Below are positions 1 through 7,732 of a stretch of 41,303 nucleotides of DNA, one piece after another. Source of the DNA: a virus; IMG/VR virus record IMGVR_UViG_3300009169_000006, positions 1 to 41,303 of that record; one strand, written 5' to 3'. The translations under genes were made by a program, and so were the position numbers. The notes under the pieces were generated by a model. It made no database searches. It was given only the letters and a program-made list of their open reading frames with translations, and was not told the DNA's origin. Positions within the stretch are counted from its first letter, which is position 1; every line of letters begins with the position of its first letter.

Positions 1-1565
1 CATTCTTTACCAAGACAGACTTCTCAGACTGTGCAGCTCTCTGGAAGAGATCTTACTTAACCCGTCGTGAAGTGATGAGCTTACTACCATCATACTCAGA
101 TCTTATATTGGATATCCCTATAAACAACTATGATGGTAAGTTTAACTTTAACCCTAACAATTATGCTCTAAGACCTAACAATAAGATGGTTTATGATGAG
201 TTCTGGTATCAGGACTATAGAGAACAAACCATGTTGATTGACCCCAAAACAGGCGAGTCCATGGAATGGCGAGGCGATAAAGAGAAGCTTGATCAATTCC
301 TTATGGCTTATCCAGATGTACAGATAACTAAGACTGACATTCCTACTGTACGCTGTGCCATCATCGTGGAAAATGTTGTCATATTGGATAATAATATCAA
401 CGGAATAGACCGCATGCCTTTTGTACCTTGTATGGGATATTATAATCCTGAATTACCCAATCTAGCCGAGCGATTGCAAGGAGTCGTCAGGGCGCTCAGA
501 GATCCACAATTTCTATATAATAGACGTCTTATTATAGAGTCTGATTCTCTTGAGGCTACTATCAATAGTGGTTGGATGTATAAAGAGGATGCTCTTGTTG
601 ATCCTAATTCAGTGTTTGAGTGTGGCAATGGCAAAGGCATAGCCATAAAGAAGAACTTTAATATTCAAGAATCTATCCAGAAGATACCTCAAGAAGTTAT
701 ACCACCAACAACTCAAGAGTTACGCAAGGCCTACAGCTCAGAAATGCCCCAAATATCTGGTGTATCGGAGGAGCTTATGGGCGCCGCTTCTGATGATGTA
801 GCTGGTGTATTATCCATGTTACGCCAAGGTGCTGGTTTAGTATCATTACAGGGCTTATTTGATCAATTGGATTTCTCACAGAAGGCACTTGGCCATATCA
901 TACTAGATCTTATACAAACCAACTTTATGCCTGGCAAGGTACAAAACATTCTTGGTGAAGGTGTAGAGATGTCACCAGCCTTTTACAGTAGGCTATTCGG
1001 TAAATATAACTGTGTTATCGAAGAAGGAATGCTAACAGCTACGCAAAAGCAGATGCAGTTTGCACAACTTATGGAGTTACGCAAGTTAGGCGTTGCTATA
1101 CCAGACGATGTGCTTATTGATTCATGCACAGTTACTAACAAGACAGAACTTATGGAGTCTATCAAGAAGCAACAAGAATCTGCACAACAGGCACAGCAAC
1201 AACAAATGCAAGTCGAACAACAAGAACTTCAAGCACGTGCAGAACTGGCACAAGCCAAAGCACAAGCAGATAGAGGCCTTGCAATTGAACGAGTATCACG
1301 TGTAGAGGAGAATGAAGCACTAGCCATAGAACGTAAAGCAGCAGCCAAGAAAGACGAAGAAATAGCCTTATTGAACATGGTTAGAGCACTTAAAGAGATT
1401 GAGCAAATAGATATAGACCAATTACAGAAGCTTATCATGTTAAGCAAAATGTTAAGTCCAGAGACTACAGCTGGACAAGGTAACCCTGTACAACAAAAAG
1501 CGCCTGCGAAGTCATTGAATCCCAAACCAATGGCGTCTCAGGCGCCTAAATCGTTAGGACTATAA
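1..1565 (+). CDS. Portal protein, C-terminal part (gene continues from 40676)
   Basis: This is the 3' part of the portal gene. The reading frame is open from base 3 and joins in frame with 40676-41180 across the circular junction, giving a 689-residue protein, close to the 725 residues of P22 portal. The portal forms the dodecameric DNA entry ring at one capsid vertex and docks the terminase and the tail. Sequence features include GRQRQQRKT near the N-terminus (in the other part), the core up to about residue 520 of the full protein, then a Gln/Ala/Glu-rich coiled-coil stretch near bases 1160-1300 and a basic Pro/Lys C-terminus. The P22-type assignment rests on remembered family pattern and on position, just after large terminase and before scaffold and coat. 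Confidence 0.85.
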   Translation, partial: FFTKTDFSDCAALWKRSYLTRREVMSLLPSYSDLILDIPINNYDGKFNFNPNNYALRPNNKMVYDEFWYQDYREQTMLIDPKTGESMEWRGDKEKLDQFLMAYPDVQITKTDIPTVRCAIIVENVVILDNNINGIDRMPFVPCMGYYNPELPNLAERLQGVVRALRDPQFLYNRRLIIESDSLEATINSGWMYKEDALVDPNSVFECGNGKGIAIKKNFNIQESIQKIPQEVIPPTTQELRKAYSSEMPQISGVSEELMGAASDDVAGVLSMLRQGAGLVSLQGLFDQLDFSQKALGHIILDLIQTNFMPGKVQNILGEGVEMSPAFYSRLFGKYNCVIEEGMLTATQKQMQFAQLMELRKLGVAIPDDVLIDSCTVTNKTELMESIKKQQESAQQAQQQQMQVEQQELQARAELAQAKAQADRGLAIERVSRVEENEALAIERKAAAKKDEEIALLNMVRALKEIEQIDIDQLQKLIMLSKMLSPETTAGQGNPVQQKAPAKSLNPKPMASQAPKSLGL

Positions 1566-1723
1566 TGGAATGCGATTATAAGAAGGTAAATATCAAGCCT
1601 TTCGAAAAAGAAATGGTTATCGGTAAGATACCAACTTACGATAACAACGTTCAAGAATCTGATTATCAAAACAATAAAGGTAAGGAAAAACATGAAAAAA
1701 AGCATAAAAAAAGAAATTATTAA
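1565..1723 (+). CDS. Small charged protein (52 aa), unknown function
   Basis: An ORF starting MECDYKKVNIKPFEK and ending EKHEKKHKKRNY. Its ATG overlaps the last base of the portal stop codon (TAATG), the usual arrangement for translational coupling, and its 3' end overlaps the next gene by 32 nt in another frame. The C-terminus is strongly basic (Lys/His). I do not recognise a family. Coupling to the portal suggests co-expression with virion genes; a real gene is likely but not certain. Confidence 0.5.
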   Translation: MECDYKKVNIKPFEKEMVIGKIPTYDNNVQESDYQNNKGKEKHEKKHKKRNY

Positions 1724-1901
1724 GGGCGAGAAGGCCGAATTCAAAGAGCATAAGAAGGCAATCAAGGGCAAGAAGTCAGTGGCTAAGCAAATTGCTAAAG
1801 ACCATATAATTGGCGAGAAGATGCCAAAGTACTACGAAGAACTTGATAAGATGGAAAAGAAAGCCAAGAAGCCTAAGAAATCAAAGAAAGGTAAGAAATG
1901 A
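1692..1901 (+). CDS. Lysine-rich small protein (69 aa)
   Basis: It starts MKKSIKKEIIKGEK and ends KKAKKPKKSKKGKK; about 40% of residues are Lys, with no hydrophobic core, so it is probably unstructured and able to bind nucleic acid. A purine-rich GGTAAGGAAA stands in front of the ATG, and its stop overlaps the next start (ATGA). No family is recognised. A DNA-condensing or scaffold-associated role would fit the position between portal and scaffold genes, but that is inference only. Confidence 0.6.
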   Translation: MKKSIKKEIIKGEKAEFKEHKKAIKGKKSVAKQIAKDHIIGEKMPKYYEELDKMEKKAKKPKKSKKGKK

Positions 1902-2086
1902 CAATTGAAGTTCTCAATAAACTGTTCCCATTAATGAATTTAATGAAAGATCTGGGAGAAGATGAGCTTGAATTTTTACAGAAGTATATTACATCTACCT
2001 TGGCGGACGATTTTAAAGATATGTTCCACCACTTTATTGCTGCTCAAGTGGGATTTATTGAAGAAGAAATTGAAAAGAAGTTCTGA
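1898..2086 (+). CDS. Small acidic helical protein (62 aa), unknown function
   Basis: It starts MTIEVLNKLFPLMNLMKDLGEDELEFLQKY by composition (amphipathic and acidic) and ends EEEIEKKF. The start overlaps the previous stop as ATGA, so translation is probably coupled. Predicted to be all helical. Its acidic charge contrasts with the basic product just upstream, so the two could interact; this is inference. No family recognised. Confidence 0.55.
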   Translation: MTIEVLNKLFPLMNLMKDLGEDELEFLQKYITSTLADDFKDMFHHFIAAQVGFIEEEIEKKF

Positions 2087-2100
2087 TAATGAAAAGCCCT

Positions 2101-2146
2101 AAGTTAGGGGTATAACCTTGCTCTCATGTCGTGACAAAATGTCACG
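2101..2146 (+). other. Two hairpins in the intergenic leader before 2177
   Basis: In the 90-nt gap after 2086 there are two close inverted repeats: CCCTA-agt-TAGGG near 2097-2109, and a perfect 7-bp stem CGTGACA-aaa-TGTCACG at 2130-2146. Neither is followed by a T-tract, so they are not typical terminators. They could be RNA-processing sites, an mRNA stabiliser or a protein-binding palindrome. The downstream gene has its own Shine-Dalgarno AAGGAG at about 2165. Confidence 0.4.
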
Positions 2147-2176
2147 GGTTGAAAAGCAGTTTCTAAGGAGCCAACA

Positions 2177-2371
2177 ATGGCAAAGAGATATCACGGCGGA
2201 TTCACACTGTCAGATGCGCCAGTGTTTCCAAAAGAAGTACGGTTTCAAGAGATGGCTGATCCATATCAATCATTAAACATTACCTATGCTGATGACATTG
2301 TTGGTGTAGATAAGCAGATTCGCGATGATACCAAAGATATGCATAAAGGACTTGATCCGCAGAAGGTGTAA
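2177..2371 (+). CDS. Small conserved-looking phage protein (64 aa), unknown function
   Basis: It starts MAKRYHGGFTLSDAPVFPKEV and contains DDIVGVDKQIRDDTKDMHK near the C-terminus. A good AAGGAG ribosome-binding site precedes the ATG. Short proteins with a Gly-rich N-terminus and a DxIxGVDxQIxxD-like C-terminus are familiar to me from small tailed phages near portal genes, but I cannot name a function. Position suggests a minor morphogenesis protein. Confidence 0.6.
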   Translation: MAKRYHGGFTLSDAPVFPKEVRFQEMADPYQSLNITYADDIVGVDKQIRDDTKDMHKGLDPQKV

Positions 2372-2372
2372 A

Positions 2373-2534
2373 ATGCCATCTATGCCAAGAATAAACGCAA
2401 AGTGTAGCAAGATAGCATATCAAATTCTCGGTGAACCTGAGCCATTGCGCTATAAAAAAAGCAAGAAGCAAAGAAAGATCGATGATATAGCTGTTAAAGA
2501 GTCTATTTATCCAGTAGCTCTGCGACACGTGTAA
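2373..2534 (+). CDS. Small basic protein (53 aa), unknown function
   Basis: I use the ATG at 2373, two bases after the upstream stop and with AAGGTG in front, in preference to an in-frame ATG at 2325 that would overlap the upstream gene. The protein starts MPSMPRINAKCSK and carries a basic patch RYKKSKKQRK. No family recognised. It is followed immediately by a perfect 11-bp hairpin. Confidence 0.5.
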   Translation: MPSMPRINAKCSKIAYQILGEPEPLRYKKSKKQRKIDDIAVKESIYPVALRHV

Positions 2535-2539
2535 GATGT

Positions 2540-2567
2540 TGTAGGGGTTGTTCTAGCAACCCCTACA
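2540..2567 (+). other. Perfect 11-bp hairpin without T-tract
   Basis: TGTAGGGGTTG (2540-2550) and CAACCCCTACA (2557-2567) form an 11-bp perfect stem with a 6-nt loop (TTCTAG). The stem is strong enough for a terminator, but the following bases (TATCAATG) contain no U-run. It may pause or attenuate transcription, or be cut by RNase III, between the small-protein cluster and the gene at 2592. Confidence 0.5.
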
Positions 2568-2591
2568 TATCAATGCCAAAAGGATAGGAAA

Positions 2592-3101
2592 TTGGAAAAT
2601 CTAACACAAAAGGCATATGAAACTTTAGTCTCGGACACTCAACCTCAGGGTGTTCATGATGTAGCATCTGGTTTCTATTCATTATATGAAAATGCTGTAA
2701 GAAGTGCACTTGATAATGGTATAAAAGAGATCCCTGGAGACTTTTATATATTGGGTATCGTGTACAAAGATCCTATGATCAAGACACAAAATGCTCTACA
2801 AATAAGGGCAAGATGCTGTGCAACCTGCCCGATACCTACATGGAGTTCTAATGTATATAAATATCACAGATCTACTTCTGAATTAGAACTTCTTTGGTCG
2901 ATACCTCCTTTATCTACTTGTTGTTACTATGAATATAACAAGAAATTAGTACCACCATCTGAGTATTGCATACTCAAGAATGTGTTGGATTTCCACTCGG
3001 GAGAACTCGATATTATCTGTGCACGAGAACAAGCACTCACTGACCCAAGTAAAGCCAAATGTTATAAGATTAAAGACCCAACGGAAGGCCAAGCGGCCTA
3101 A
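2592..3101 (+). CDS. Cysteine-containing phage protein (169 aa), probable morphogenesis role
   Basis: The start is a TTG with AGGATAGGAA directly upstream; no nearer ATG exists. The central region holds RCCATCPIPTW followed by VYKYHRSTSELELLWSIPP and a CC pair, then a C-terminal helical region ending EGQAA. The C-x2-C plus later cysteines could bind a metal. The YKYHR...ELLWSIP block reads like a conserved motif seen between portal and scaffold in related podoviruses, but I cannot assign a biochemical function. Confidence 0.6.
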   Translation: MENLTQKAYETLVSDTQPQGVHDVASGFYSLYENAVRSALDNGIKEIPGDFYILGIVYKDPMIKTQNALQIRARCCATCPIPTWSSNVYKYHRSTSELELLWSIPPLSTCCYYEYNKKLVPPSEYCILKNVLDFHSGELDIICAREQALTDPSKAKCYKIKDPTEGQAA

Positions 3102-3121
3102 CGTGCCTTACAAGGAATAGT

Positions 3122-3823
3122 ATGATTGATGATACAGTAATGGAATCACTTGAGACACCAGAAGTTGAACCAACACAGACTACAGAAATTGCTAAAGAAC
3201 CCGTCATTGACAATGCTGCTATTGAAAAACGAGCCGAAGAACTCTATCAGGCTCGTAACTTTAAGACTTTACGGTCACAAGCAGAGCAATTGGCTAAAGA
3301 ACGTGATGAATATAGAAGATTATATGAAACATCTCGCCAAACCCCATTGGAAGTTGACCCTGATGATGACTCATATATTGAAAAAAAGCATCTCAAGCAG
3401 ACAAAACGACAACTCGATGAACAATATGCCAAATTAGCCCAACAACAACAAGAACTTCAAGCCAGTATAATTGAACAGAACATAAGAAGTCGTTGCCCTG
3501 ACTTTGAAACTGTTGTTACTGATGAGACACTAGCTAAGTTACGCAATGAATACCCTGAAGTTGCTGCAACTCTCAATAGTTCACCAGATATTCAATCAAA
3601 AGCTATAGCCGCATATAAACTTATCAAGAAACTAGGTGTTCATGATCCAGTAGTTGAAGCAGACAAGGCACTTATTGCCAAGAATGCTGCTAAGCCTAGA
3701 GTATCTGCAACATTGCCTCAAAGTGGTGATCTTTCCAGAGCAAATGCCTTTGAACGTGGTATGACTGATGCTGAGAAAGAAGAAGTCTTTAGAAGAGCAC
3801 AAGAATTCGCCATGAAGGGTTAA
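3122..3823 (+). CDS. Scaffolding protein (putative)
   Basis: 233 residues, highly charged, with an acidic N-terminus rich in Glu/Thr/Pro, long Gln/Glu/Lys coiled-coil helices around residues 30-120 (KQTKRQLDEQYAKLAQQQQE) and a helical, charged C-terminus (DAEKEEVFRRAQEF). This composition and the place between portal and coat genes fit an internal scaffold that directs procapsid assembly and leaves or is degraded on maturation. Known scaffolds have little sequence conservation, so the call rests on architecture and synteny. Confidence 0.7.
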   Translation: MIDDTVMESLETPEVEPTQTTEIAKEPVIDNAAIEKRAEELYQARNFKTLRSQAEQLAKERDEYRRLYETSRQTPLEVDPDDDSYIEKKHLKQTKRQLDEQYAKLAQQQQELQASIIEQNIRSRCPDFETVVTDETLAKLRNEYPEVAATLNSSPDIQSKAIAAYKLIKKLGVHDPVVEADKALIAKNAAKPRVSATLPQSGDLSRANAFERGMTDAEKEEVFRRAQEFAMKG

Positions 3824-3824
3824 T

Positions 3825-4022
3825 ATGGAAATAATCTTTTCATATGATTTTTGTAGTATCGCCTATGAAGGTAAGCGAATATATGTAGGTAATTCATTCC
3901 ATATATCTGAAGATGACTCAGTATTATGTGAAGTTGCTAAGCGATTCGGTGTTAGCGTTCATCTAATAGTTAGAACTCTTGAAAGTATGAAGTTTTGGGT
4001 TAAAGAACTTAAGAAGGATTAA
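3825..4022 (+). CDS. Small hypothetical protein (65 aa)
   Basis: It starts MEIIFSYDFCSIAYEGKRIYVG and includes DSVLCEVAKRFGVSVHLIVRTLESMKFW. The segment CEVAKRFGVSVHLIVRTLE resembles a short helix-turn-helix (A-x3-G-V-S pattern), so DNA binding is possible, though the domain is small. It starts one base after the scaffold stop with GAAGGG as ribosome-binding site. No family named. Confidence 0.5.
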   Translation: MEIIFSYDFCSIAYEGKRIYVGNSFHISEDDSVLCEVAKRFGVSVHLIVRTLESMKFWVKELKKD

Positions 4023-4023
4023 C

Positions 4024-4230
4024 ATGGATATTGAACAATTTATTATGGAAAATCCAACATGGATTAATGTAAAAGAGAAATATCCTCCAGATTATACAGA
4101 TGTTAAAGCATTAGTTTGGATGTTTAACAATTTTTCTATAGAAACTGTTCATCATGAAATTGAAGGTAACTTCTCAACACATACACCACATGGTTGGTGG
4201 TCAGAAAAGGTAAGTCATTGGACCTTATAG
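4024..4230 (+). CDS. DUF551-like small protein (68 aa)
   Basis: The pattern WINVKEKYPPDYTDVKALVW near residue 13 and the C-terminal end VSHWTL match the layout of DUF551 proteins (W-I-x-V-x-x-x-x-P ... V-x-H-W-x-x-L), common in phage genomes and of unknown function. Its start follows the previous stop by one base with AAGGATT in front. The last part of the gene overlaps the possible upstream start of the next gene. Confidence 0.6.
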   Translation: MDIEQFIMENPTWINVKEKYPPDYTDVKALVWMFNNFSIETVHHEIEGNFSTHTPHGWWSEKVSHWTL

Positions 4231-4424
4231 ATTTAGAAAACATTCTCAAAAAGTTGGGACTTAGCGAGAAATGTAGGTATTGTGAACCATGTTCTATTGC
4301 TGATCCTATTAAGGAAGCGTGCAAACAGATGCATAGAGAAGGCAAGTTAAAGGGTGATACTACATTTGTTGATATTGCTGAATATGTAGCGCAGCGAACC
4401 AAAAAAGAGAAAGATGAAAAATGA
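4218..4424 (+). CDS. Small protein (68 aa), paralogue of the next gene
   Basis: I choose the TTG at 4218, preceded by AAAAGGTAAG, because the alternative TTG at 4194 has no ribosome-binding site. The body contains ADPIKEACKQMHREGKLKG then TTFVDIAEYVAQR. The next product has the same spacing (K-x7-Q-M-x3-G-x-L ... TT-x6-Y), so the two look like an old tandem duplication. A CRYCEPC cluster near residue 18 could bind metal. Function unknown. Confidence 0.5.
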   Translation: MDLIDLENILKKLGLSEKCRYCEPCSIADPIKEACKQMHREGKLKGDTTFVDIAEYVAQRTKKEKDEK

Positions 4425-4615
4425 AAATGCGCTATTATGATCCATTCCATATCGGTAAAGCATTAACTGGTGTTTTAAACCAAATGGAAAGTGATGGAGT
4501 ATTGAACGAATCTACAACAATAGATCAAGTATCAAATTATGCTGGAAGTCATATTAAAATACAAGAAGTAGAACCTGAAAAAGAAAATATTATCTATTTA
4601 AAAGAGACCAAGTAA
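4421..4615 (+). CDS. Small protein (64 aa), paralogue of the previous gene
   Basis: The start overlaps the previous stop (ATGA). It contains GKALTGVLNQMESDGVLNE and STTIDQVSNYAGSH, aligning with the previous gene without gaps but lacking its CRYC-x2-C cluster. The stop codon lies inside the loop of a 7-bp inverted repeat (GAGACCA 4604-4610 / TGGTCTC 4632-4638). Function unknown. Confidence 0.5.
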   Translation: MKMRYYDPFHIGKALTGVLNQMESDGVLNESTTIDQVSNYAGSHIKIQEVEPEKENIIYLKETK

Positions 4616-4664
4616 GAATACGATTAACACCTGGTCTCCTATTGAATTCGATTCATCATATAAC

Positions 4665-4694
4665 TTGTCATTAGATTTTTCAATGATCTATAAT
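4665..4694 (+). promoter_or_regulatory. Strong sigma70-like promoter for the coat gene
   Basis: TTGTCA (4665-4670), an 18-base spacer and TATAAT (4689-4694). The -10 is a perfect consensus and the -35 matches at four of six positions. Transcription would start near 4701, leaving a leader of about 140 nt before the coat start at 4842. A dedicated strong promoter for the most abundant virion protein is sensible. Confidence 0.65.
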
Positions 4695-4700
4695 CATTTT

Positions 4701-4841
4701 AACGTAATAATTGAGATCGTAACTCATAGGCGTATATCAATGGCTTCGCCAACCACTCGACGTACATAGTGAGTTCGTCACTCACCGACGTGTAAATAGG
4801 TTTCGTCTCCTATAAAATCAAATTAGTTTAGTGGGAATACT
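4701..4841 (+). promoter_or_regulatory. Structured 5' leader of the coat gene with UUCG-containing loops
   Basis: This gene-free stretch holds several short hairpins: TGAG/CTCA near 4712-4726, TGGC-ttc-GCCA (4741-4751), AGTGA-gttcg-TCACT (4768-4782) and ATAGG-tttcgtct-CCTAT (4796-4813). Three loops contain TTCG, which makes stable RNA turns. The last hairpin ends about 28 nt before the ATG. It may stabilise or control the coat mRNA; no known riboswitch family is recognised. Confidence 0.4.
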
Positions 4842-6196
4842 ATGCCTACAGTAACGACAAGTATAATGCCTGCTGCGGTACAAGCTTCGTTTGACCAAAC
4901 GTTGTTATCTACCCCAACTAGGAATTTTATATATAATATTGCCGCCCAAAGGCGACAAAAGACAGCAAACTCAGGTGATACGATTCGATTCATGCGTTTT
5001 AACCAGTTAGACGCAGCTCTCGTTCCGTTAAATGAAAAACTAGCGGAAGTAAAATTTTCTCTGATTGACTTGGAGTTCGAAGTGGCGAAAAGCTAACCGA
5101 TGACAAGGGGCAAGATGATTGATAAAATAACTTTGATTACTACTGCAGTGCAAGACCACTTAAGCATCTACCGGGAAAGTGCTAGCGTTTGCACACGCCA
5201 GTTATGGCTAACAAAACTCGCTAATGACGAGACAAAAACCATAATGAGTCAGGTTCGACTCCTGAAGCGCGGGAAGCAGGTCAGTAGTAATCATTTCAAT
5301 TATCAGCCTGAACGACTAAGTGAGAAAACCTCTAGTAATAGAGGATGCGATAGTCTGAACTCTACACGATAAGGTAGAGAGTCTGGGTCGAAGAACCTGG
5401 ATCGCCTAGAAATAGGTCATAAAAGTAACAGTTTGTAGGAAATTCTGGGATTACGCCGCCTGCATCGACACTTTCAGCGATTTACGTTGACGCGAAGATG
5501 TCATTTTATGGATCATGGATTGCAATTAACGAACAAGTTCAGTTGCAACATCAATGTCCTATCTTGAATCAAGCGGCAATTCGTCTTGGTGTACAAATGC
5601 GTATTACTGAAGATGAACTTACAAAAGATATGCTTAGCGCCACAGCGAACATGATTAACTGTACTTCTGGTGTATCTGCTGATCTTCCTACTGAAATTAA
5701 CCCAACAGACATTTTGGAAGCTACTACAAGGCTCCAAAGTGCTGATGCGATGACTATTTCAGCTATGATCGGTGCAGAGAATAAATTCGGTACAGGTCCA
5801 GTGTATTCGGCTTTCTGGTGCATGACTCATACTAATTTAATCCCTGGATTGACTGGAATGCCTGGGTTCTTACCTAAGTATGCCTATGCAAAACAAGAGA
5901 ATGTTCTGAACTCAGAAATAGGTTCTTTTGCATATGCAAGATTCCTAGTCAGTTCTGCTGGTTCAACAACTCCTAATGGTTCTGTTAATGGGCAGACGGT
6001 TTACAATAGCATAATTGTTGGTGGTGAATCTTACGGTATTATCGACCAAGATAGCTACAAACCACAATTTATCTATTTACCTCCTCAATATTCAGGCCCA
6101 TTAGCTCAAAACTCAACAGTAGCGTGGAAAACTGCAATGGTCCCACGAATATTTAATGATCAATGGATCTGCATGTTAAGGTCTACGTTACTTTAA
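4842..6196 (+). CDS. Major capsid protein, N4-gp56 family, split by a group I intron (join 4842..5028, 5436..6196)
   Basis: Exon 1 (187 nt) ends in codon 63 and exon 2 (761 nt) completes it. The spliced product has 315 residues and reads LVPLGNSGITPPASTLSA over the junction, restoring the usual PLGNSG-like segment of this coat family, whereas unspliced translation stops at 5096. Family signs are an N-terminal arm (QASFDQTLLSTPTRNF), TIRFMRFNQL, the DAKMSFYGSWIAINEQ strand and the C-terminal MLRSTLL. The protein builds the icosahedral shell with an HK97-type fold. The second exon alone has an internal ATG at 5498, but a protein from it would lack the N-arm. Confidence 0.85.
5029..5435 (+). ncRNA. 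Group I self-splicing intron in the coat gene (407 nt, no ORF)
   Basis: The internal guide GCGGAA (5043-5048) pairs with the 5' exon end TTCCGT (5023-5028), with the required U-G pair at the splice site. CTA (5040-5042) pairs with the first 3' exon bases TAG (5436-5438), forming P10. The intron ends in G (5435). P7 is GACTA (5314-5318) with TAGTC (5351-5355), inside segments like the conserved R and S motifs. P8 is CCTCTA-gtaa-TAGAGG (5329-5344), P9 is CTCTAC/GTAGAG (5361-5380), and a GAAA-capped hairpin follows near 5405. The layout resembles the T4 td intron (IA group). No homing endonuclease is present. Confidence 0.9.
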
Positions 6197-6205
6197 GGAG
6201 ATTAT

Positions 6206-7234
6206 ATGTTGACTATAACAACACAAGGTTCATTTGTATCTGATGGGACATCACATATCGTGACAGTTCCACAAGGTATTGATTGGTTCAAGGTATTTAA
6301 CTATTCAGTTTGGCAAGCTCAAACATTAGCTAGTGGATATGAATTCACATGGTTACGTGGAATGCCAATCAATGAAGGTCTGATTCAGTTTAATACTCAA
6401 ACAGCAGCTTTTGACTTCGTTTCAGCATCTGCTGCTTGTTCTACAGCACCTGTTTCACCAGGATTCATCTTATTTGACTCTACAACTCAGTTGCCTTCGG
6501 TACAAGTTGTAGTTGCTGCTTGTTCTAACAACGTAGCTCCAGTCATTACCACAGCTAATACACTTAGTTTAGTACCTGACCAAACAGTCATTAGGATTTA
6601 TGGTTATACAACTGCTGAATCTATTAATGGTATTGATTATACAGTTACCGCTGTAACTCCAGCTACTAACTTTACATTACCAACTCATGCAACTGCTATA
6701 CCTGCTGATGCTGGTAGTGCAAATTCTAATTACCGTGTGATCTCATACGATCCATCACCAATGTTCTATCCAACTAACCGCACGATTATTAATATTTCTC
6801 AAGCGGTTAATGCTGTAGTGACAACTTCTGTTGTTCACCAATACACAGTTGGCCAAAAAGTACGTTTGATGGTTCCATCAGCAAGCTACGGTATGGTAGA
6901 AGCTAATAACTTACTAGTAACTGTTACTGTTGCTTCAGCAGCAACTCCTACACAGTTCACTTGTAACTTAGATACTACTGGATTTACAGCCTTTACTTGG
7001 CCAACAACCTTGGCAACAAGACAACAATTGGCCCAAGTAATTCCAGTTGGTGAAGAGTGTTCTAACTTTACACCTGCATCGGGATATGTACCACCTTACG
7101 CCTCATTAAGTTTCTTCGATGCTACCGAAAATAAAGGTATTCGAGGAATGTTATTAGGCGCTGGTGCTATGTCACCTGCTGGTGTGAATACGAACATCAT
7201 CTATTGGCAAGCCGGTAAAGTCGAGAATCTATAA
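6206..7234 (+). CDS. Virion structural protein with E1-FCCH-like beta domain (342 aa)
   Basis: A beta-rich, Thr/Ala/Val-rich protein with no charged helices, preceded by AAGGAG. Residues about 195-280 (VVTTSVVHQYTVGQKVRLMV ... FTCNLDTTGFTAF) follow the pattern of the domain annotated in phages as ubiquitin-activating E1 FCCH-like: V-V-T-x5-H-x-Y/L-x-x-G-x-x-V ... F-x-x-x-x-D-T-T-G-F/Y-T-A. That domain is structural here and has nothing to do with ubiquitin. Position right after coat suggests a capsid decoration or head-tail protein. Confidence 0.65.
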   Translation: MLTITTQGSFVSDGTSHIVTVPQGIDWFKVFNYSVWQAQTLASGYEFTWLRGMPINEGLIQFNTQTAAFDFVSASAACSTAPVSPGFILFDSTTQLPSVQVVVAACSNNVAPVITTANTLSLVPDQTVIRIYGYTTAESINGIDYTVTAVTPATNFTLPTHATAIPADAGSANSNYRVISYDPSPMFYPTNRTIINISQAVNAVVTTSVVHQYTVGQKVRLMVPSASYGMVEANNLLVTVTVASAATPTQFTCNLDTTGFTAFTWPTTLATRQQLAQVIPVGEECSNFTPASGYVPPYASLSFFDATENKGIRGMLLGAGAMSPAGVNTNIIYWQAGKVENL

Positions 7235-7240
7235 GATACC

Positions 7241-7307
7241 GAAGATCGTGAGATCTTCCTAGTGATTTATCCCAAGGCTCGTTTCCTTTTGGCTATGAGC
7301 CTTGGGG
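7241..7307 (+). other. Two strong hairpins between structural genes
   Basis: GAAGATC-gtga-GATCTTC (7241-7258) is a 7-bp stem with a GNRA loop, followed by CCCAAGGCTC (7271-7280) / GAGCCTTGGG (7297-7306), a 10-bp stem with a 16-nt loop. Neither is followed by a T-run. This placement downstream of coat and the following structural gene would suit partial termination or mRNA 3'-end protection; both hairpins would also be RNase III substrates. Confidence 0.45.
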
Positions 7308-7341
7308 TCTGTGAAAATTCCTATAGCCACAAGGGGAAAAA

Positions 7342-7731
7342 ATGGTTACAGAAGTGAAAAAAGACAAAAAACAAGTAAATATCCAGTACATGAGAGATAA
7401 AGATGCCCAAAAAGTTAAAGGTATCTTTAGATTCCATGAACGTAAGGGCGGCACCCTAGATTTCTCGTATAAATTCTATAAGGGTGATCCAATTGAAGAT
7501 TATCACCTTACAGATGATCAGATATACGATATACCACTGGGTGTTGCTAAACATCTTAATAGAAGTGGTCGATATGCAATCCATGAATTTACCACTGATA
7601 AGAATGGTGTACCTTCATCGAACATTGGTAAACGTGTAGCTCGATACTCATTTGAATCATTAGAGTTCATGGATGTGAACGATATGAAAGATACGAGTGA
7701 TATGATACCCGAAGTAACATCAGCAGGTTAA
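7342..7731 (+). CDS. Conserved-type phage head protein (129 aa), unknown function
   Basis: It starts MVTEVKKDKKQVNIQYMRDKD and contains KVKGIFRFHERKGGTLDFSYKFYKGDP, DIPLGVAKHLNRSG and a PRY/ARYSF-type end (RVARYSFESLEF). This block pattern is familiar from podovirus genomes immediately downstream of coat genes, where it is left as hypothetical. It probably belongs to the virion or its assembly. The ATG follows AAGGGG. Confidence 0.6.
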   Translation: MVTEVKKDKKQVNIQYMRDKDAQKVKGIFRFHERKGGTLDFSYKFYKGDPIEDYHLTDDQIYDIPLGVAKHLNRSGRYAIHEFTTDKNGVPSSNIGKRVARYSFESLEFMDVNDMKDTSDMIPEVTSAG

Positions 7732-7732
7732 T

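Noticed and set aside
1-123. Natural direct terminal repeat
   Set aside because: It sits within the portal coding frame without any special sequence; an assembly overlap of a circular map explains it better.
5100-5372. 90-residue open frame inside the coat-gene interruption
   Set aside because: It lies wholly in the group I intron and is made of ribozyme helices; it has no endonuclease motif (LAGLIDADG, GIY-YIG or HNH).
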